DNA of 64,000 nucleotides from DASSFG01 sp035550375 (GCA_035550375.1 DASZPH010000085.1:1-64000); one strand, 5' to 3'; positions 16,414 through 26,181 are shown, numbered from the stretch's first letter. Notes: generated by a model not told the origin, from the letters alone. Numbers and translations: made by a program.

Positions 16414-16469
16414 CGTTTCTGGCCGTGATTTCGATCCTTGGCGTCTCCTTTATCATCACCGAGGAATAG
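16386..16469 (+). CDS. 27-residue single-helix membrane microprotein
   Basis: ATG 16386, preceded by GGGAAAG at six bases, opens a frame that begins MSYQTILALTFLAVISIL and ends GVSFIITEE. It is a single hydrophobic helix with an acidic tail. It overlaps the last 28 bases of the FG-GAP gene in another frame and stops 4 bases before the DedA-like gene, so it would be translationally coupled to both. The proper start spacing and operon fit support it; no family is recognised. Confidence 0.5.
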   Translation: MSYQTILALTFLAVISILGVSFIITEE

Positions 16470-16473
16470 GTTC

Positions 16474-17076
16474 ATGATGCGGTCGCTCACCAAATGGGTC
16501 GTCAGTTGGGCGGACACTCCCTACGGAACCTGGGCGTTGGTGCTTGTATCGTTTGCGGATAGCTCCATATTTCCCGTTCCGCCCGATTTTTTGCAGATCG
16601 CCTTGGCGGTCGCCAATCCGCGCCGCTCGTATTATTACGCCTTCGTCAGCGCGGTCGCCTCCGTGCTCGGCGGCCTGGCGGGGTGGTATATCGGCTTCGG
16701 GTTGTGGAGCGTGGTAGGAGACTGGTTTTTTGCCTATGTGCCGGGCTTTACGCCAGAGGCGTTCGACAGGGTGGCCCGGCTATACGGAGACAATGCGTTC
16801 GTAGCCTTGCTGGCCGCTTCCTTCACTCCGCTTCCATATAAGTTGTTCACCGTGTCGGCCGGAGTCTTCTCGGACGTAGTCCCCTTGCACACATTACTGG
16901 CGGCCTCTATTCTCGGCCGCTCGTCGCGTTTCTTTCTGGTGGCGGCGACGGTGACGATCGTCGGCCCGCGCATCAAGGAGGCGTTTGAGCGGCATGCTGC
17001 GTTGATGTCATTCGTGGCAACGGCCCTCGTCGTGAGTGGTTTCGTTGCAGTCCATCTGTACTTAAGGTCAGAGTGA
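16474..17076 (+). CDS. DedA/SNARE-associated family membrane protein (YqaA-like)
   Basis: 200 residues from ATG 16474; the frame is open upstream but ATG 16474 is close to GAGGAATAGG. It has about five membrane segments. Conserved DedA features: SFADSSIFPVPPDFLQIAL near the start (acidic residue then PxPPD), GWYIGFGL, and the FTPLPYKLFTVSAGVF segment, with GRSSRFF near the end. DedA proteins act in membrane lipid transport and homeostasis. It lies between the microprotein and an ExbB-type gene. Confidence 0.88.
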   Translation: MMRSLTKWVVSWADTPYGTWALVLVSFADSSIFPVPPDFLQIALAVANPRRSYYYAFVSAVASVLGGLAGWYIGFGLWSVVGDWFFAYVPGFTPEAFDRVARLYGDNAFVALLAASFTPLPYKLFTVSAGVFSDVVPLHTLLAASILGRSSRFFLVAATVTIVGPRIKEAFERHAALMSFVATALVVSGFVAVHLYLRSE

Positions 17077-17080
17077 GAAC

Positions 17081-18238
17081 ATGATCGATCGAGTCACCGC
17101 CGCTGTGTCGCGGTCGTCGTTGATGTGGGGGCTGATCGCCTCGGCCGCCTTCTATATCCCGCTGTACAAGGGGATCTGGAAAGACGAATTCGTCCAACGG
17201 TACTGTGGGGCCAACTGGCTGGAGTGCGTCGAGGTAGGCCTGTTTTTCGTCGGCCTGGCGAGCTTGCTCATCAAGTTGCTCGAGTTGCTGACGCAGTCGG
17301 CCGGCTTGAGCAAGAGTCTCTTGCCCGCCCCAGAAATCGCGGCGACCCCCACGGCGGCCATGTCACCCCTGGCGCAGGCCTCCACGCTCCTGGCGTCGTT
17401 GCAAACACTGCCTCCCGGCGAGCAACGGCGCTACCTGCCCCGTCGCTTGCGCGACGCACTGCGGGCGATTGTCCTCAAGGGCTCGGCTGACGGGCTGGGA
17501 GAAGAACTAAAATACCTCTCCGAAGCGGACGCGATGCAGGCCCAGGCAAGCCAATCGGCCGTGCGGGTCATTATCTGGGCCATTCCCATCCTGGGCATCT
17601 TGGGCACGGTGATCGGCATCGCGCGGGTTACGGCGCAGGTCGATGCCCAGACAATCGATGAAGGGCTGCCAAGCGTGATGGAGGGACTGGGCATCGCCTT
17701 CGACGGAACGGCGCTGGGTCTGGGGCTCTCGATCGCGCTTGTCTTTCTGCAATCGTTTGTGGAGCGGTTGAATTACCGCTTCATGGCGGCGGTGGACAGC
17801 CGGGCGGTCGAAGAACTGGCTGGACGCTTCGAGACGAGTCGCTTGACCGCGCCTGCCCAGATGGGCGGCGAAGGCTGGCAGCGGCTGGAGCCCGTGCTGA
17901 AGGACCTGTTGCGGGTGACCAAGGCACAGCACGATGAACTGCTCAAGCTCGGCCCTCGGCTCGTGGAGGCGGCTGCAACGTCGCGGGCCGGTTTTGACGT
18001 CAGCAATTCTCCCGAAGTGGCGGTCCGGGCGATCGCCGAGCAACCGGAACAGGCGGTCGTCGCGCTGGTGCAGGCCATCTATCAGTTCAATTTGGATGTT
18101 GCCCGGTTGGAGCAGGAATTGCCCGCGCCGCTCAGTTTCGCCGGCGCTTGCGATCTGCTCCCCGTTCGCCTGGGCCCCCCCGAAACGACCAAGCGTGTCC
18201 GCCGAAAAAGGCTCATTGAGCGGCGCTCGGCTGCGTGA
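17081..18238 (+). CDS. MotA/TolQ/ExbB proton-channel family protein
   Basis: 385 residues from ATG 17081, four bases after the DedA-like stop. Four membrane segments: LMWGLIASAAFYIPLY, VEVGLFFVGLASLLIKLLEL, IIWAIPILGILGTVIGIARV and FDGTALGLGLSIALVFLQSF. The latter two match the conserved TolQ/ExbB core (PILGILGTVIGI and the T-A-L-G-L segment). The long C-terminal region (about 160 residues) is polar and helical. It faces the vWA gene at 18213 and overlaps it by 26 bases at the 3' end. It likely forms a third motor stator unit beside those of the minus-strand cluster. Confidence 0.82.
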   Translation: MIDRVTAAVSRSSLMWGLIASAAFYIPLYKGIWKDEFVQRYCGANWLECVEVGLFFVGLASLLIKLLELLTQSAGLSKSLLPAPEIAATPTAAMSPLAQASTLLASLQTLPPGEQRRYLPRRLRDALRAIVLKGSADGLGEELKYLSEADAMQAQASQSAVRVIIWAIPILGILGTVIGIARVTAQVDAQTIDEGLPSVMEGLGIAFDGTALGLGLSIALVFLQSFVERLNYRFMAAVDSRAVEELAGRFETSRLTAPAQMGGEGWQRLEPVLKDLLRVTKAQHDELLKLGPRLVEAAATSRAGFDVSNSPEVAVRAIAEQPEQAVVALVQAIYQFNLDVARLEQELPAPLSFAGACDLLPVRLGPPETTKRVRRKRLIERRSAA

Positions 18239-19307
18239 CGTCGACGTAGAGATATTGCCCGCCATTTTCGCGCGCGATGCGGGACAGAAAGTTGTTGGCT
18301 CGAGGCTGCGGGCGGTCGCCGAATTCGATCGTGTTGATCGTTGTTCGTCCGCCATTGAGGCTCCGAATCTCTGACATTTGACCGTCCGACAGCTCCGGCT
18401 CATCGGCGTCGGTGAGAAAGAAAATCACGTCCGGCCGCAGCCGAAGAGCCTGCTTCATGGCCGCGAAATGTCGCGTGCCACCTGCCGCCAGGATGCCCTC
18501 GACGAAGCCTCGGGCCCGCTCCTTGGCCCTAGCATCGGCGAACACCAGGCCCGAAAACCCGCGGCCGAGATCCATACTCGTCGGTTTCTCGTTGTAGAAG
18601 ATGATGTGGAAACGGCTTTCCTCGCTCAGGTCGTCGAGGCTGGCCAGCAGCTCTCGCTTGGCCGAGGCGAACAGGTTGTTGCCACCAGAGCTCATACTCG
18701 ACGAACGGTCGAACACATAGACGAACGTGTTCCCTTCGGCGGCCACGCCGTAGACATGTGTGCGTGCGAATTGGCCTCGGCGGGAGCCGGGCCGGTGCGG
18801 GCCGTTCAGCAAGTCGCCAGCGCCTGATGTGCCCCAAGGGGAACCGGTGGAACCGCCCGCGAATTCGGCTGCGACCAATCCCCTCGGCAAGGCGGACATG
18901 GCGTCGACCGGCGGTGCCCCGCTGGCGATGGCGGCCAGGCTGGCGCCAACCGCATGTTCCATGTCGTGCACGTCAGACTTGCCGGCAGGGGCTGATGAGT
19001 CGACGGTCGCCTCTTCCCCAGCCGGCCGCTCGTCGTCGAAATACCGGTCGCCGCGACGCATGTCGCCGGAAGAGTTTGAAAACCCGGCGACGAGTGTGCC
19101 GGCCGGGTCGCCGATCAGGCTATCAAACGCAACGCCGCGCATACCCAGCATCTGTTGCCCGGCGACATATCCCAGCGCGATCATCAAAAGCGCGTGAAGC
19201 ACGAGCGACACGAGCCAGCTCATCATCGCGGTCGACCACCGCCCGTGGCGCGCTTCCATCGGAATTCGCTGGGAACGCGCCGGGACGGCTTCGATTTCAA
19301 AGAGCAT
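18213..19307 (-). CDS. Membrane-anchored von Willebrand factor A protein with TonB-like anchor
   Basis: 364 residues from ATG 19307; this start overlaps the upstream stop by 11 bases, which suggests coupling. A longer start at 19361 is possible. The only membrane helix is SWLVSLVLHALLMIALGYVA (about residues 30-50), containing S-x3-H as in TonB. A Gly/Ser-rich linker follows. The vWA domain has FDRSSSMSSGGN (MIDAS DxSxS), the FYNEKPTSMDLG region and FLTDADEPELSDG (second acidic site), and ends near GGQYLYVDVT. It is last in the long operon. Role inferred: a periplasmic effector driven by ExbB/ExbD. Confidence 0.85.
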   Translation of the reverse strand: MLFEIEAVPARSQRIPMEARHGRWSTAMMSWLVSLVLHALLMIALGYVAGQQMLGMRGVAFDSLIGDPAGTLVAGFSNSSGDMRRGDRYFDDERPAGEEATVDSSAPAGKSDVHDMEHAVGASLAAIASGAPPVDAMSALPRGLVAAEFAGGSTGSPWGTSGAGDLLNGPHRPGSRRGQFARTHVYGVAAEGNTFVYVFDRSSSMSSGGNNLFASAKRELLASLDDLSEESRFHIIFYNEKPTSMDLGRGFSGLVFADARAKERARGFVEGILAAGGTRHFAAMKQALRLRPDVIFFLTDADEPELSDGQMSEIRSLNGGRTTINTIEFGDRPQPRANNFLSRIARENGGQYLYVDVTQPSAAQ

Positions 19308-19755
19308 GCGCTGCGCCCGCTGGTCGTTCCTCACTGGCAGCGAGGTTCGCCAGTGCTTCACGTGGAGTAGGGGCGGGCGGTTGCGCTTCGAGCGAACGAA
19401 AGTCAGGCGCAGCTTCCGCCACGTCGCGCACGACGAACGTGACGCGGCCGGGCCCGGCCATTCGGTAGAGGACGAACATCACGCAAGCTACGACGCACAA
19501 TGCCGCGGCCAGTATGGCACCACCGATGAGTGTCACGCGGGAGCCAGGCGATAGCTGGTCGGAAGTGACCCCGACGGACTCCCCGCTCGCGCTGGGCGGC
19601 GGTTGCTGGCTGCGCGGCCTGCCGAGCGTAAAGATGAGCCCCATCAGCAAAACGCTGCTGACGACCAGCATCAACAACCGGCCGGAGTCGATGTGATGTT
19701 TGTAATAAGGCGATGTGGACGAGTAGTGTTCGGAACCAGAGCGGAAATCGAGCAT
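19297..19755 (-). CDS. Small two-helix membrane protein of the Exb cluster
   Basis: 152 residues, with AGGAGGTCCC just before ATG 19755. Two membrane segments: LLMLVVSSVLLMGLIFTLG and TLIGGAILAAALCVVACVMF. A polar C-terminal region of about 55 residues follows. No family is recognised. Its position between the TPR and vWA genes, with short spacing and an 11-base overlap, points to a shared complex. Confidence 0.7.
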   Translation of the reverse strand: MLDFRSGSEHYSSTSPYYKHHIDSGRLLMLVVSSVLLMGLIFTLGRPRSQQPPPSASGESVGVTSDQLSPGSRVTLIGGAILAAALCVVACVMFVLYRMAGPGRVTFVVRDVAEAAPDFRSLEAQPPAPTPREALANLAASEERPAGAAHAL

Positions 19756-19769
19756 GGGACCTCCTAGAG

Positions 19770-22700
19770 TCAGCCTTTCTTAGACTTGGGATTGAAGTTG
19801 GATTTCGTCTTGGATTGTGACCCTGATTTGGCTTTTGATTTCTCGGCTTGCAAACCGAGACAGCGTTCCAGGAGAGCGTTGTACTTGGTGACGGTTTCCG
19901 GTCCGTTCAGGCTGGGCGATAAGATGAGCGACGACTTCAGAAGCTGCTCCGCCTGACGGGCAAGCCCCTTGTCGCCGCTGTGCTCGCTTTGGGCCGCCAG
20001 ACACCAGGCGGCGTTGTAAAGCACGTCGTAGTATTCCTTGGGGCGCGGCCGCACGTTTTGCAACGCCGTGCGCAGCTCGGTCCATTGGGCGACGGCTTGA
20101 GCATAGCGGTCGGGCTCGCTCTCGGCCCAGCTCTGCAAGATCTGGGCACGCTCCATTCTCGGTTCCATCGCCCTGGGGCTTTCCTGCACCAGGCGATCGG
20201 CCTGAGCCAGGGCCTGCTCGTATTTCCCCTCGGATCTCAGGACGGATAAGAGCTTCGCGCGGACTCGCGTCTTCAGCGAACGGTCGACTTGCAGCCAGTG
20301 AGGATCTTTCTCGGCTCGCTCGAGAATCGCCTGATACTGGGACCGCGCCTGTTCATCCTTGCCGAGTTCCGCCAGCGTCTCGGCGACGAAGATCATGGAA
20401 CCGGCCGATGACTGCGGACGCTGCCCGATGTACTCCAAGATCTTGGTGAGAGTAAGCACTAGGGCTTCGCGGTTCGGCCCGCCTTGGGGCGCGGGGGGTG
20501 CTTCGGCCGACAAGGTTTCCGGCGCTTGACCGGCGTCCGATGGCGGAACGGGCTGGGCGGCTTCAGCCGGTTTGGACGGTTCAGCGGCCGGCGTCTGCGC
20601 GATCTCGCGACGCAAGAGCCGGGCGAACTCCAATAGAACCGCACCCGCCTGCGGCGAGTCTCCGCCTCGCTCGATAAGCGCCGTCGCGGCTTCGTCGCCA
20701 TGCTGGACGTCTTTGCGCAGAATCTGGGCTCTGAGCGCCGCCAGCAGTGCGCGGATGCCGAGAGCGTCTTGTTCGCTCGGTGGCAAGGCTCGCACGACCG
20801 CCACCAGCGGCCCGACGAGATCGGCCGCTTCATCAGGCTTACCCCCTTCCAGCTCGATTTCGGCCAGCAGCACCTGCGATTCCATCAGCTCGCGCGGCGG
20901 CGCGCCGGATACGGCCGTCGCCGCCTGCGCCTTGATGCTGGCCGTCAATTGGCCGATTGCGCGATCGCGCTCGGCCGACATAGCGGCTTCGTCGCGCTTA
21001 TCGTCTGGCTCTGTTTTGGCCCGCAAATATCGCCTCCAATGAACCACGGCCGACCAGTGCAGTGCCGACGGATGTCTTTGCGAGGCCGAGTTCACCCGCT
21101 CGAACACGTCCAGGGCACGCCCTTCGTCCCCTTTGACGAGTGCCATCTTGCCCAGCGCCATCCGCGCCTCGTCGGCTTCGACGCTTTGAGGCCAGCGGCG
21201 AACGATCGCGTCTGCGACGGCGGTGAGGCGCTCCTGAGCGGCCGGTTCACGCGAGGCGGCGGCCAGCTTGAGCGCGGCGTGAATCGCCAGTGCCGCGGCC
21301 GCTGAAGCCTGCTCGCCGGCCGACTCGTCCTCCACAAGGCGCTCGGCCGTCTCCAGGCAGTCGGCAACCTTGCCGGCCGACCATTGCGCCCGGGCCAGCC
21401 GCAACCGCACGTCAGTCGGCGAAGACCCCTTCTTGTCGTTACGGCTCAGATGGATCGCCCGCTCGTAGTTGGCGATGGCCGTCTCCCAATCGCCTGCCGT
21501 GACGGCTGCATCGGCTACTGCGACCGCCTCATCGAACGTACCGATCCCGGTATCGTCCCCTTGCGAGCGCAACTGCCGCTGCATGAGGATGGCTTCCTGC
21601 TGATGGGCGTTCGCCTTGGCGGCAATTTTGGAGAGCCCCACCTTGACGGTTTGTGTCGTCTTGCGGCGAGCATCGCCGGTCTGCCCCTCGGCTCGCACGA
21701 GCAGAGCTTTAGCCAGTTGCAGCGCCACCCCTTGATAGCGGTCGCTGCGCTGATTCGCCTTGTTCAGGCGCAGCCATTCCTCGGCCTCCGTGATGACATC
21801 CTCCGTATGGCCTTGCCGCGAGAGAATCGTCAAGCGCATCTCTTCCACCTGGGCGAACAACTCGTCAAACGACACATCGTCGCTCCGCTCGTTCGGTTCC
21901 GGCGAGTTGGCCAGCACTTCGTCGAAGACGTCGAGGGCCGTGGTCAAATCGCCCAGATCGACCAGCGTCTTGCCGTGCCAGAAATGCGAGTAGAGACCGG
22001 CCTGGAAAGTCCGATACCGCTGATAGATGTCATCGAAGCCGGCGGCTGCTCGTCCCATCGCCTCTTTACGTTCCGGGCTCGTTGTGTCGAGATACGTCTT
22101 GGCGATCTGGTAGTCGACCATGACCCGCTTGAATCGCACTTGCACCAGCCGGCCCTCGACCGACTCGGCGTCGCTGGCAGACTCGCCTGCCGATTTCGCA
22201 TCGTCCGGCCTCTCCTGCGCCGGGCCTATTCCCTTCGTCCCCGCTTCCTTCTTCAAGCGATCTAATCTTGCCTGGCAGGCGTCGCGACCGCGGTCATAAA
22301 CCGCCGCGGCTTCCTCGAACGCCTGCCTTGCCTTTTTCAGCAAGGACTCTTGTTCAATCGTGTCGCGGCTGGCCAGCCCTGCTTTGAGCCAGGCTTCGGC
22401 CCGCGCGGAGGCGAGATCGCCGTAAGTGGAATAGGCCATGCCCGACTCCGGATGGTCGGGATGTTCGCGCACGAACTTGTCCAGAAATTGCTGTGCAGCC
22501 CCCAGACTGCGCGCCGCCTCGTCGGCGTTGGGCGTGTTGGCGGCCGCGATCCTCAGGCTGGTGGCCATCTCCAAGTCGAGCACTTCGTGCAGATCTTCGG
22601 GCAGGTCATCTCGCGACCGGATCACAGTCAGATAGTCGGCCGCGGTGTCGCCATAGCCGCGATCTTGCAGGGCTTGCAAAAACTCCCGAAATGGCTCGGT

Positions 22701-22796
22701 AGCCACTGTCTGATGGCCCGATGACCACATAAGTTGGCCGATCAGCATTGCGAACCAGATAGCGCCACGCCGGCACGCGCCTTGTCCCGCGCTCAT
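19770..22796 (-). CDS. Large exported TPR protein
   Basis: 1008 residues from ATG 22796, which overlaps the upstream stop codon (ATGA). A longer frame upstream to 23027 lies inside the toroid gene and is rejected. The N-terminus (GAIWFAMLIGQLMWSSG) is a signal peptide or anchor. The rest is a chain of TPR-like helix pairs, for example WETAIANYERAIHLSRNDKK, RLRLARAQWSAGKVADCLET, DEGRALDVFERVNSA and YEQALAQADRLVQESP. An acidic Pro/Ala-rich insert (AEPSKPAEAAQPVPPSDAGQ) lies near residue 740. The C-terminus is Lys/Ser-rich. It is probably a periplasmic scaffold of the Exb-driven machine. Confidence 0.85.
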   Translation of the reverse strand: MSAGQGACRRGAIWFAMLIGQLMWSSGHQTVATEPFREFLQALQDRGYGDTAADYLTVIRSRDDLPEDLHEVLDLEMATSLRIAAANTPNADEAARSLGAAQQFLDKFVREHPDHPESGMAYSTYGDLASARAEAWLKAGLASRDTIEQESLLKKARQAFEEAAAVYDRGRDACQARLDRLKKEAGTKGIGPAQERPDDAKSAGESASDAESVEGRLVQVRFKRVMVDYQIAKTYLDTTSPERKEAMGRAAAGFDDIYQRYRTFQAGLYSHFWHGKTLVDLGDLTTALDVFDEVLANSPEPNERSDDVSFDELFAQVEEMRLTILSRQGHTEDVITEAEEWLRLNKANQRSDRYQGVALQLAKALLVRAEGQTGDARRKTTQTVKVGLSKIAAKANAHQQEAILMQRQLRSQGDDTGIGTFDEAVAVADAAVTAGDWETAIANYERAIHLSRNDKKGSSPTDVRLRLARAQWSAGKVADCLETAERLVEDESAGEQASAAAALAIHAALKLAAASREPAAQERLTAVADAIVRRWPQSVEADEARMALGKMALVKGDEGRALDVFERVNSASQRHPSALHWSAVVHWRRYLRAKTEPDDKRDEAAMSAERDRAIGQLTASIKAQAATAVSGAPPRELMESQVLLAEIELEGGKPDEAADLVGPLVAVVRALPPSEQDALGIRALLAALRAQILRKDVQHGDEAATALIERGGDSPQAGAVLLEFARLLRREIAQTPAAEPSKPAEAAQPVPPSDAGQAPETLSAEAPPAPQGGPNREALVLTLTKILEYIGQRPQSSAGSMIFVAETLAELGKDEQARSQYQAILERAEKDPHWLQVDRSLKTRVRAKLLSVLRSEGKYEQALAQADRLVQESPRAMEPRMERAQILQSWAESEPDRYAQAVAQWTELRTALQNVRPRPKEYYDVLYNAAWCLAAQSEHSGDKGLARQAEQLLKSSLILSPSLNGPETVTKYNALLERCLGLQAEKSKAKSGSQSKTKSNFNPKSKKG

Positions 22797-24496
22797 TCTT
22801 TGCCTCCTTTGGCGTCTTCCCCCTCTTTGTCGAGCTTGTAAAGGGGCAGATAGCGGTAATAAACTTCCAGCGTCAGGCAGCTCAGGCTGGTGGTCATCAA
22901 ACGGCCACCGACGTCGTCCCAGGGGTCGCGCATGGGGCGCGACGGGTCCCAACTCCCCTGAGCGCACCCCTCCTTCGCCTGATTCTCGATCAGCAACCGT
23001 CGCATCTGGCGATTCCAGGTGTCCCATTGGGGCCCCGGCAGGTTGTGCATCACCTGCGTGGCGTAATACCAGTAGTAACCGTTGCGCGTTTGCAGAGTCG
23101 GCAGGTTATGCATCAGCAAGTCCACCCCTTCGATCATCAACTTGTCGTCGCGTTTGGCCCCCAGGTATTGATTACACAGCAGGCCCACGGCGGTCAGCGT
23201 GGGGGTCGGCCCGCTGCCGGGCACGTAACCGAACAACCCGCCGTAGTTGCCCGACGAACAGCTCTTCAAAAACTCCTTCGCGCCGCCGAAGGTTGCGGGC
23301 TGTACCGAGAGGCCCGCCATCTGCGCGCTCTTGAGCGCCATCACCTGCCAGCCCACGACCGACGTGTCTCCCTCGTCGCCGGGCGAATAACGCCAGCCTC
23401 CGCGGGAGTGCTGAGCGCGCTCGATGAATCGCACGGCCCGCTGGGCCGCCTCGCCGATGTGCTCATCGCGGGTCAGGCCGTAGGCTTCGCAGAGGGTGAT
23501 CGTGGCCAGACCATGCGAATACATGGTGTGAGCGCCCCCCGAGAGATTTCCGTCCATCGCCTGATGTTGTACTAACCAGTACAGGCCGCTGGAGATCGTC
23601 GCCCTGTACGGACCTTTCGACTTATGCGTTTGCCCGGCCGCCAGAAACGGCAAGAGTCCCATCGCGGTGGCGGCGGCTTCGGCATGCGCGGATCCCGGCC
23701 CGGTGCAAGTGCGGTCTTTGCACTGCCGGCTGAATTGACCCAGGCTCCAGCTTCCGTCGCGGTTCTGGTGTCGCGCGATCCAGTTGAGTGCCGCCGCCAC
23801 GGCCCGCTCCGTCTGTCGCGTGCCACCGAAGCTACCCGCGAGCGCTTTTCGCATTCCGGACCCTCGGCCACCGAAACCGTTCCCGGCCCCGCCACTGCCA
23901 CCCGTGTCGCTCGTCCCCTCGCCACCGCCGACTCCGCCGAGTCCGCGCACCGCTGGGCCATCTCCCACGGCGTCAAAGTCAAAACCTCCCAGCCCGCCAC
24001 CGGGCATGACGCTGGCCGACTGCGTTCCCCCGCCCGCCTCTTCGAATACGGGCGAGTCGTCGTTGATCTGTTCTTCCACCGCCGGCGGCTCGTTCATCAA
24101 CAGCGACTCGGTGTCGAGCACGGTCGGGTCGAGCGGTGCTTCGCCCACTTGGAACGGGTCGATCTGAGAAGGGGGTGGCTCTTCGACTTTGGTCTCGAAC
24201 GAGGGAGCGTTGTTGAGCGTGCGGGCTACCTGCACCGTCCCCAGCACGAGTCCCATGATCAGAATCAGGGCCAGGTGCGCCACCAGGCTCGTTCCCCACC
24301 AGGGGGCGTTGTCGAGAAAATAGTCCCAGACGCGGCGGCCGGGTGTCCCCGGCCGCAGAAAGGGGAGCCGCTCCACCGCCGCGACGAGACGATCGAGTGT
24401 CGACTCGGGCGTTTCGACGCGCCTAGGTGTGTCACCCGGGGGAGCGGGCGGCGGAGGGCCGGGCATTTGCGGAGGGCGGATGATCGCGGAAGTCAT
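22793..24496 (-). CDS. Membrane-anchored prenyltransferase/squalene-oxidase-repeat (alpha/alpha-toroid) protein, copy B
   Basis: 567 residues from ATG 24496 (ATGA overlap with the upstream gene). Proline-rich N-terminus (PPQMPGPPPPAPPGD), then one membrane helix WWGTSLVAHLALILIMGLVL with TonB-like S-x3-H, then a linker (NNAPSFETKV, a Gly-rich stretch), then repeats from about residue 225: AVAAALNWIARHQNRDGSWS, AEAAATAMGLLPFLAAGQTH, GLYWLVQHQAMDGNLSG, AVRFIERAQHSRGGWRYSPG and SVVGWQVMALKSAQMAGL. Catalytic residues of terpene cyclases are not evident, so it is more likely a binding module. It is a close relative of the next gene upstream. Confidence 0.85.
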   Translation of the reverse strand: MTSAIIRPPQMPGPPPPAPPGDTPRRVETPESTLDRLVAAVERLPFLRPGTPGRRVWDYFLDNAPWWGTSLVAHLALILIMGLVLGTVQVARTLNNAPSFETKVEEPPPSQIDPFQVGEAPLDPTVLDTESLLMNEPPAVEEQINDDSPVFEEAGGGTQSASVMPGGGLGGFDFDAVGDGPAVRGLGGVGGGEGTSDTGGSGGAGNGFGGRGSGMRKALAGSFGGTRQTERAVAAALNWIARHQNRDGSWSLGQFSRQCKDRTCTGPGSAHAEAAATAMGLLPFLAAGQTHKSKGPYRATISSGLYWLVQHQAMDGNLSGGAHTMYSHGLATITLCEAYGLTRDEHIGEAAQRAVRFIERAQHSRGGWRYSPGDEGDTSVVGWQVMALKSAQMAGLSVQPATFGGAKEFLKSCSSGNYGGLFGYVPGSGPTPTLTAVGLLCNQYLGAKRDDKLMIEGVDLLMHNLPTLQTRNGYYWYYATQVMHNLPGPQWDTWNRQMRRLLIENQAKEGCAQGSWDPSRPMRDPWDDVGGRLMTTSLSCLTLEVYYRYLPLYKLDKEGEDAKGGKE

Positions 24497-26181
24497 TGTT
24501 TATCGCTGGTCGTTGGCTGGCTGCAGATCCGATGTTGTTCCAGGGAGCTTTCGCCCCCGTCCACGAGCGGCAGGTGGCGGTAATAGACCTCCAAGGTCAT
24601 GATTGCCATGGCCGTGTTGTAGAGCCGTCCTCCACGGGCCGACTGCCCGCCCGGAAGATTCCAGCTCCCAGACTCGTGCCCGTCGGTGGCTTGCGTGCGG
24701 ATGAGGTGCTCGCGAAGCTGGGAGTTCCATTTCTGCCACGGCTCGCCTCCCCAATGGTGCATCACCTGCGTGGCGTAATAGTCGTAGTACAGGTCGTCCT
24801 TCGAGGGTCCCCAGCGGCCGAGAATGCCGACACCGTCGCGAAGCGCGGTGTGATCGCGTTGCCATCCGGCATAGATGCGACACAACAAGCCGACCGCGGT
24901 GGTGGTCTGATCACGCAACTCGCTTCCTCGTGACGAGGCCGAGGCATACTGTCCGCTCGGCGGCAGGTAGGTATAGCGCGCCCCGTGATCGTATTGCACG
25001 CTGTCGAGAAACCGCATCGCCTGGTAGAGGGTGTGGTAGGGCACGCGCAAGCGGGCCGTTTGCGCGCTCTTCAGGGCGAGCAACTGCCAGCCGGTGACGG
25101 TGGTGTCGCCTGGCATTTGCGGCTCATAGCGCCACCCGCCCCCTTTTTTGTCTTGTGCGGCGATGATGAAATCGACGGCCTTCTGAGCGTAAGCGGCGAG
25201 CGAAAGGTCACCCGTCATGGCACAGGCTTCGGCCAACGCCATAGTCGCCAGACCTTGGGCGTACATGGTTCCTTCGCGGAGATCGCCACCCTCCTTCATC
25301 CGGCTCGTGAGATAATGGAGGCCTCGCTTCACTTGATCTTGATAGTCTCCCTCGGTCGTCGTCTCGCCGTGTCCCAGGTAGGCCAGCAAAGCCAGTGCGG
25401 TAGCGGCGGTCGTTGAAGGCTCACTCCCCGAATCGCGGCAGCGCCCTTCGCAAGGCGGCAGTTTGAGATCGAAGCGCCAGCTTCCGTCGGCGAACTGATG
25501 GGCGGTGAGCCAGCGAAGTCCGCGATCGACGGCACCCTCACTCCGCTCCGATCCTCCGCCCCGCTTGAGCCAGCCGCCACGTGTGCCAGCCCCCCGCCCG
25601 CCGAGCGATCCGATGACACCCGCGTTGAAACGGCCCCACTTCGATCCCGCACCACTCAGACCAAGAAACCGCATATCGGCTCCTTCTTCGACCGAAGACG
25701 CGGCGACCGGACCGTCCGCAAAAACAGCATGTGTGGCAACGCCCGATCGCTCGGCCCGATCGCTCTCGGCCAAAGCTCCGGCGATCGCGCTCCAAACCAC
25801 ATCGGACTCGGCCCCCAGCGGCGGTTCTCCCGCCGCGGCCTCGTCGTTGCCGCTTCCCAGCGGCCCGCCAGTGCCTGCCAGATCGAACGGCGCTGATCCG
25901 TCCTCCGGTCCGTCTACCGTGGTCTCAAACGACGGCGTCGTGTTAAACACAACCGGCCTCGCCACGATGCCCAACACGAATCCCAGGCAGACGACAAACG
26001 TGAGGTGAATGAACAGGCTCGTTCCCCACCATCGCCCATCAGTCTTCGCCCACCGCAGCAGCCAGCGGCAAGCGGTCGCCGCGCGTGACGCGAGCCGGCC
26101 GAGCACGGCGACAGCCGAGTGGGCGGCCGTGGGCTCGAGCAGGCGATCACCGCGTAATGAGGCTGACCAGTTGCCGTTCAT
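24493..26181 (-). CDS. Membrane-anchored prenyltransferase/squalene-oxidase-repeat (alpha/alpha-toroid) protein, copy A
   Basis: 562 residues. It has the same architecture as the downstream gene: short cytoplasmic part, membrane helix WWGTSLFIHLTFVVCLGFVL with S-x3-H, the shared sequence PSFETTV just after it, a variable linker, then toroid repeats (AVDRGLRWLTAHQFADGSWR, TAATALALLAYLGHGETTTE, AVDFIIAAQDKKGGGWRYEP and TVTGWQLLALKSAQTARLRV). The two copies arose by tandem duplication and are translationally coupled. Function unknown; their fold and the anchored topology suggest TonB-like partners of ExbB/ExbD. Confidence 0.85.
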   Translation of the reverse strand: MNGNWSASLRGDRLLEPTAAHSAVAVLGRLASRAATACRWLLRWAKTDGRWWGTSLFIHLTFVVCLGFVLGIVARPVVFNTTPSFETTVDGPEDGSAPFDLAGTGGPLGSGNDEAAAGEPPLGAESDVVWSAIAGALAESDRAERSGVATHAVFADGPVAASSVEEGADMRFLGLSGAGSKWGRFNAGVIGSLGGRGAGTRGGWLKRGGGSERSEGAVDRGLRWLTAHQFADGSWRFDLKLPPCEGRCRDSGSEPSTTAATALALLAYLGHGETTTEGDYQDQVKRGLHYLTSRMKEGGDLREGTMYAQGLATMALAEACAMTGDLSLAAYAQKAVDFIIAAQDKKGGGWRYEPQMPGDTTVTGWQLLALKSAQTARLRVPYHTLYQAMRFLDSVQYDHGARYTYLPPSGQYASASSRGSELRDQTTTAVGLLCRIYAGWQRDHTALRDGVGILGRWGPSKDDLYYDYYATQVMHHWGGEPWQKWNSQLREHLIRTQATDGHESGSWNLPGGQSARGGRLYNTAMAIMTLEVYYRHLPLVDGGESSLEQHRICSQPTTSDKQ

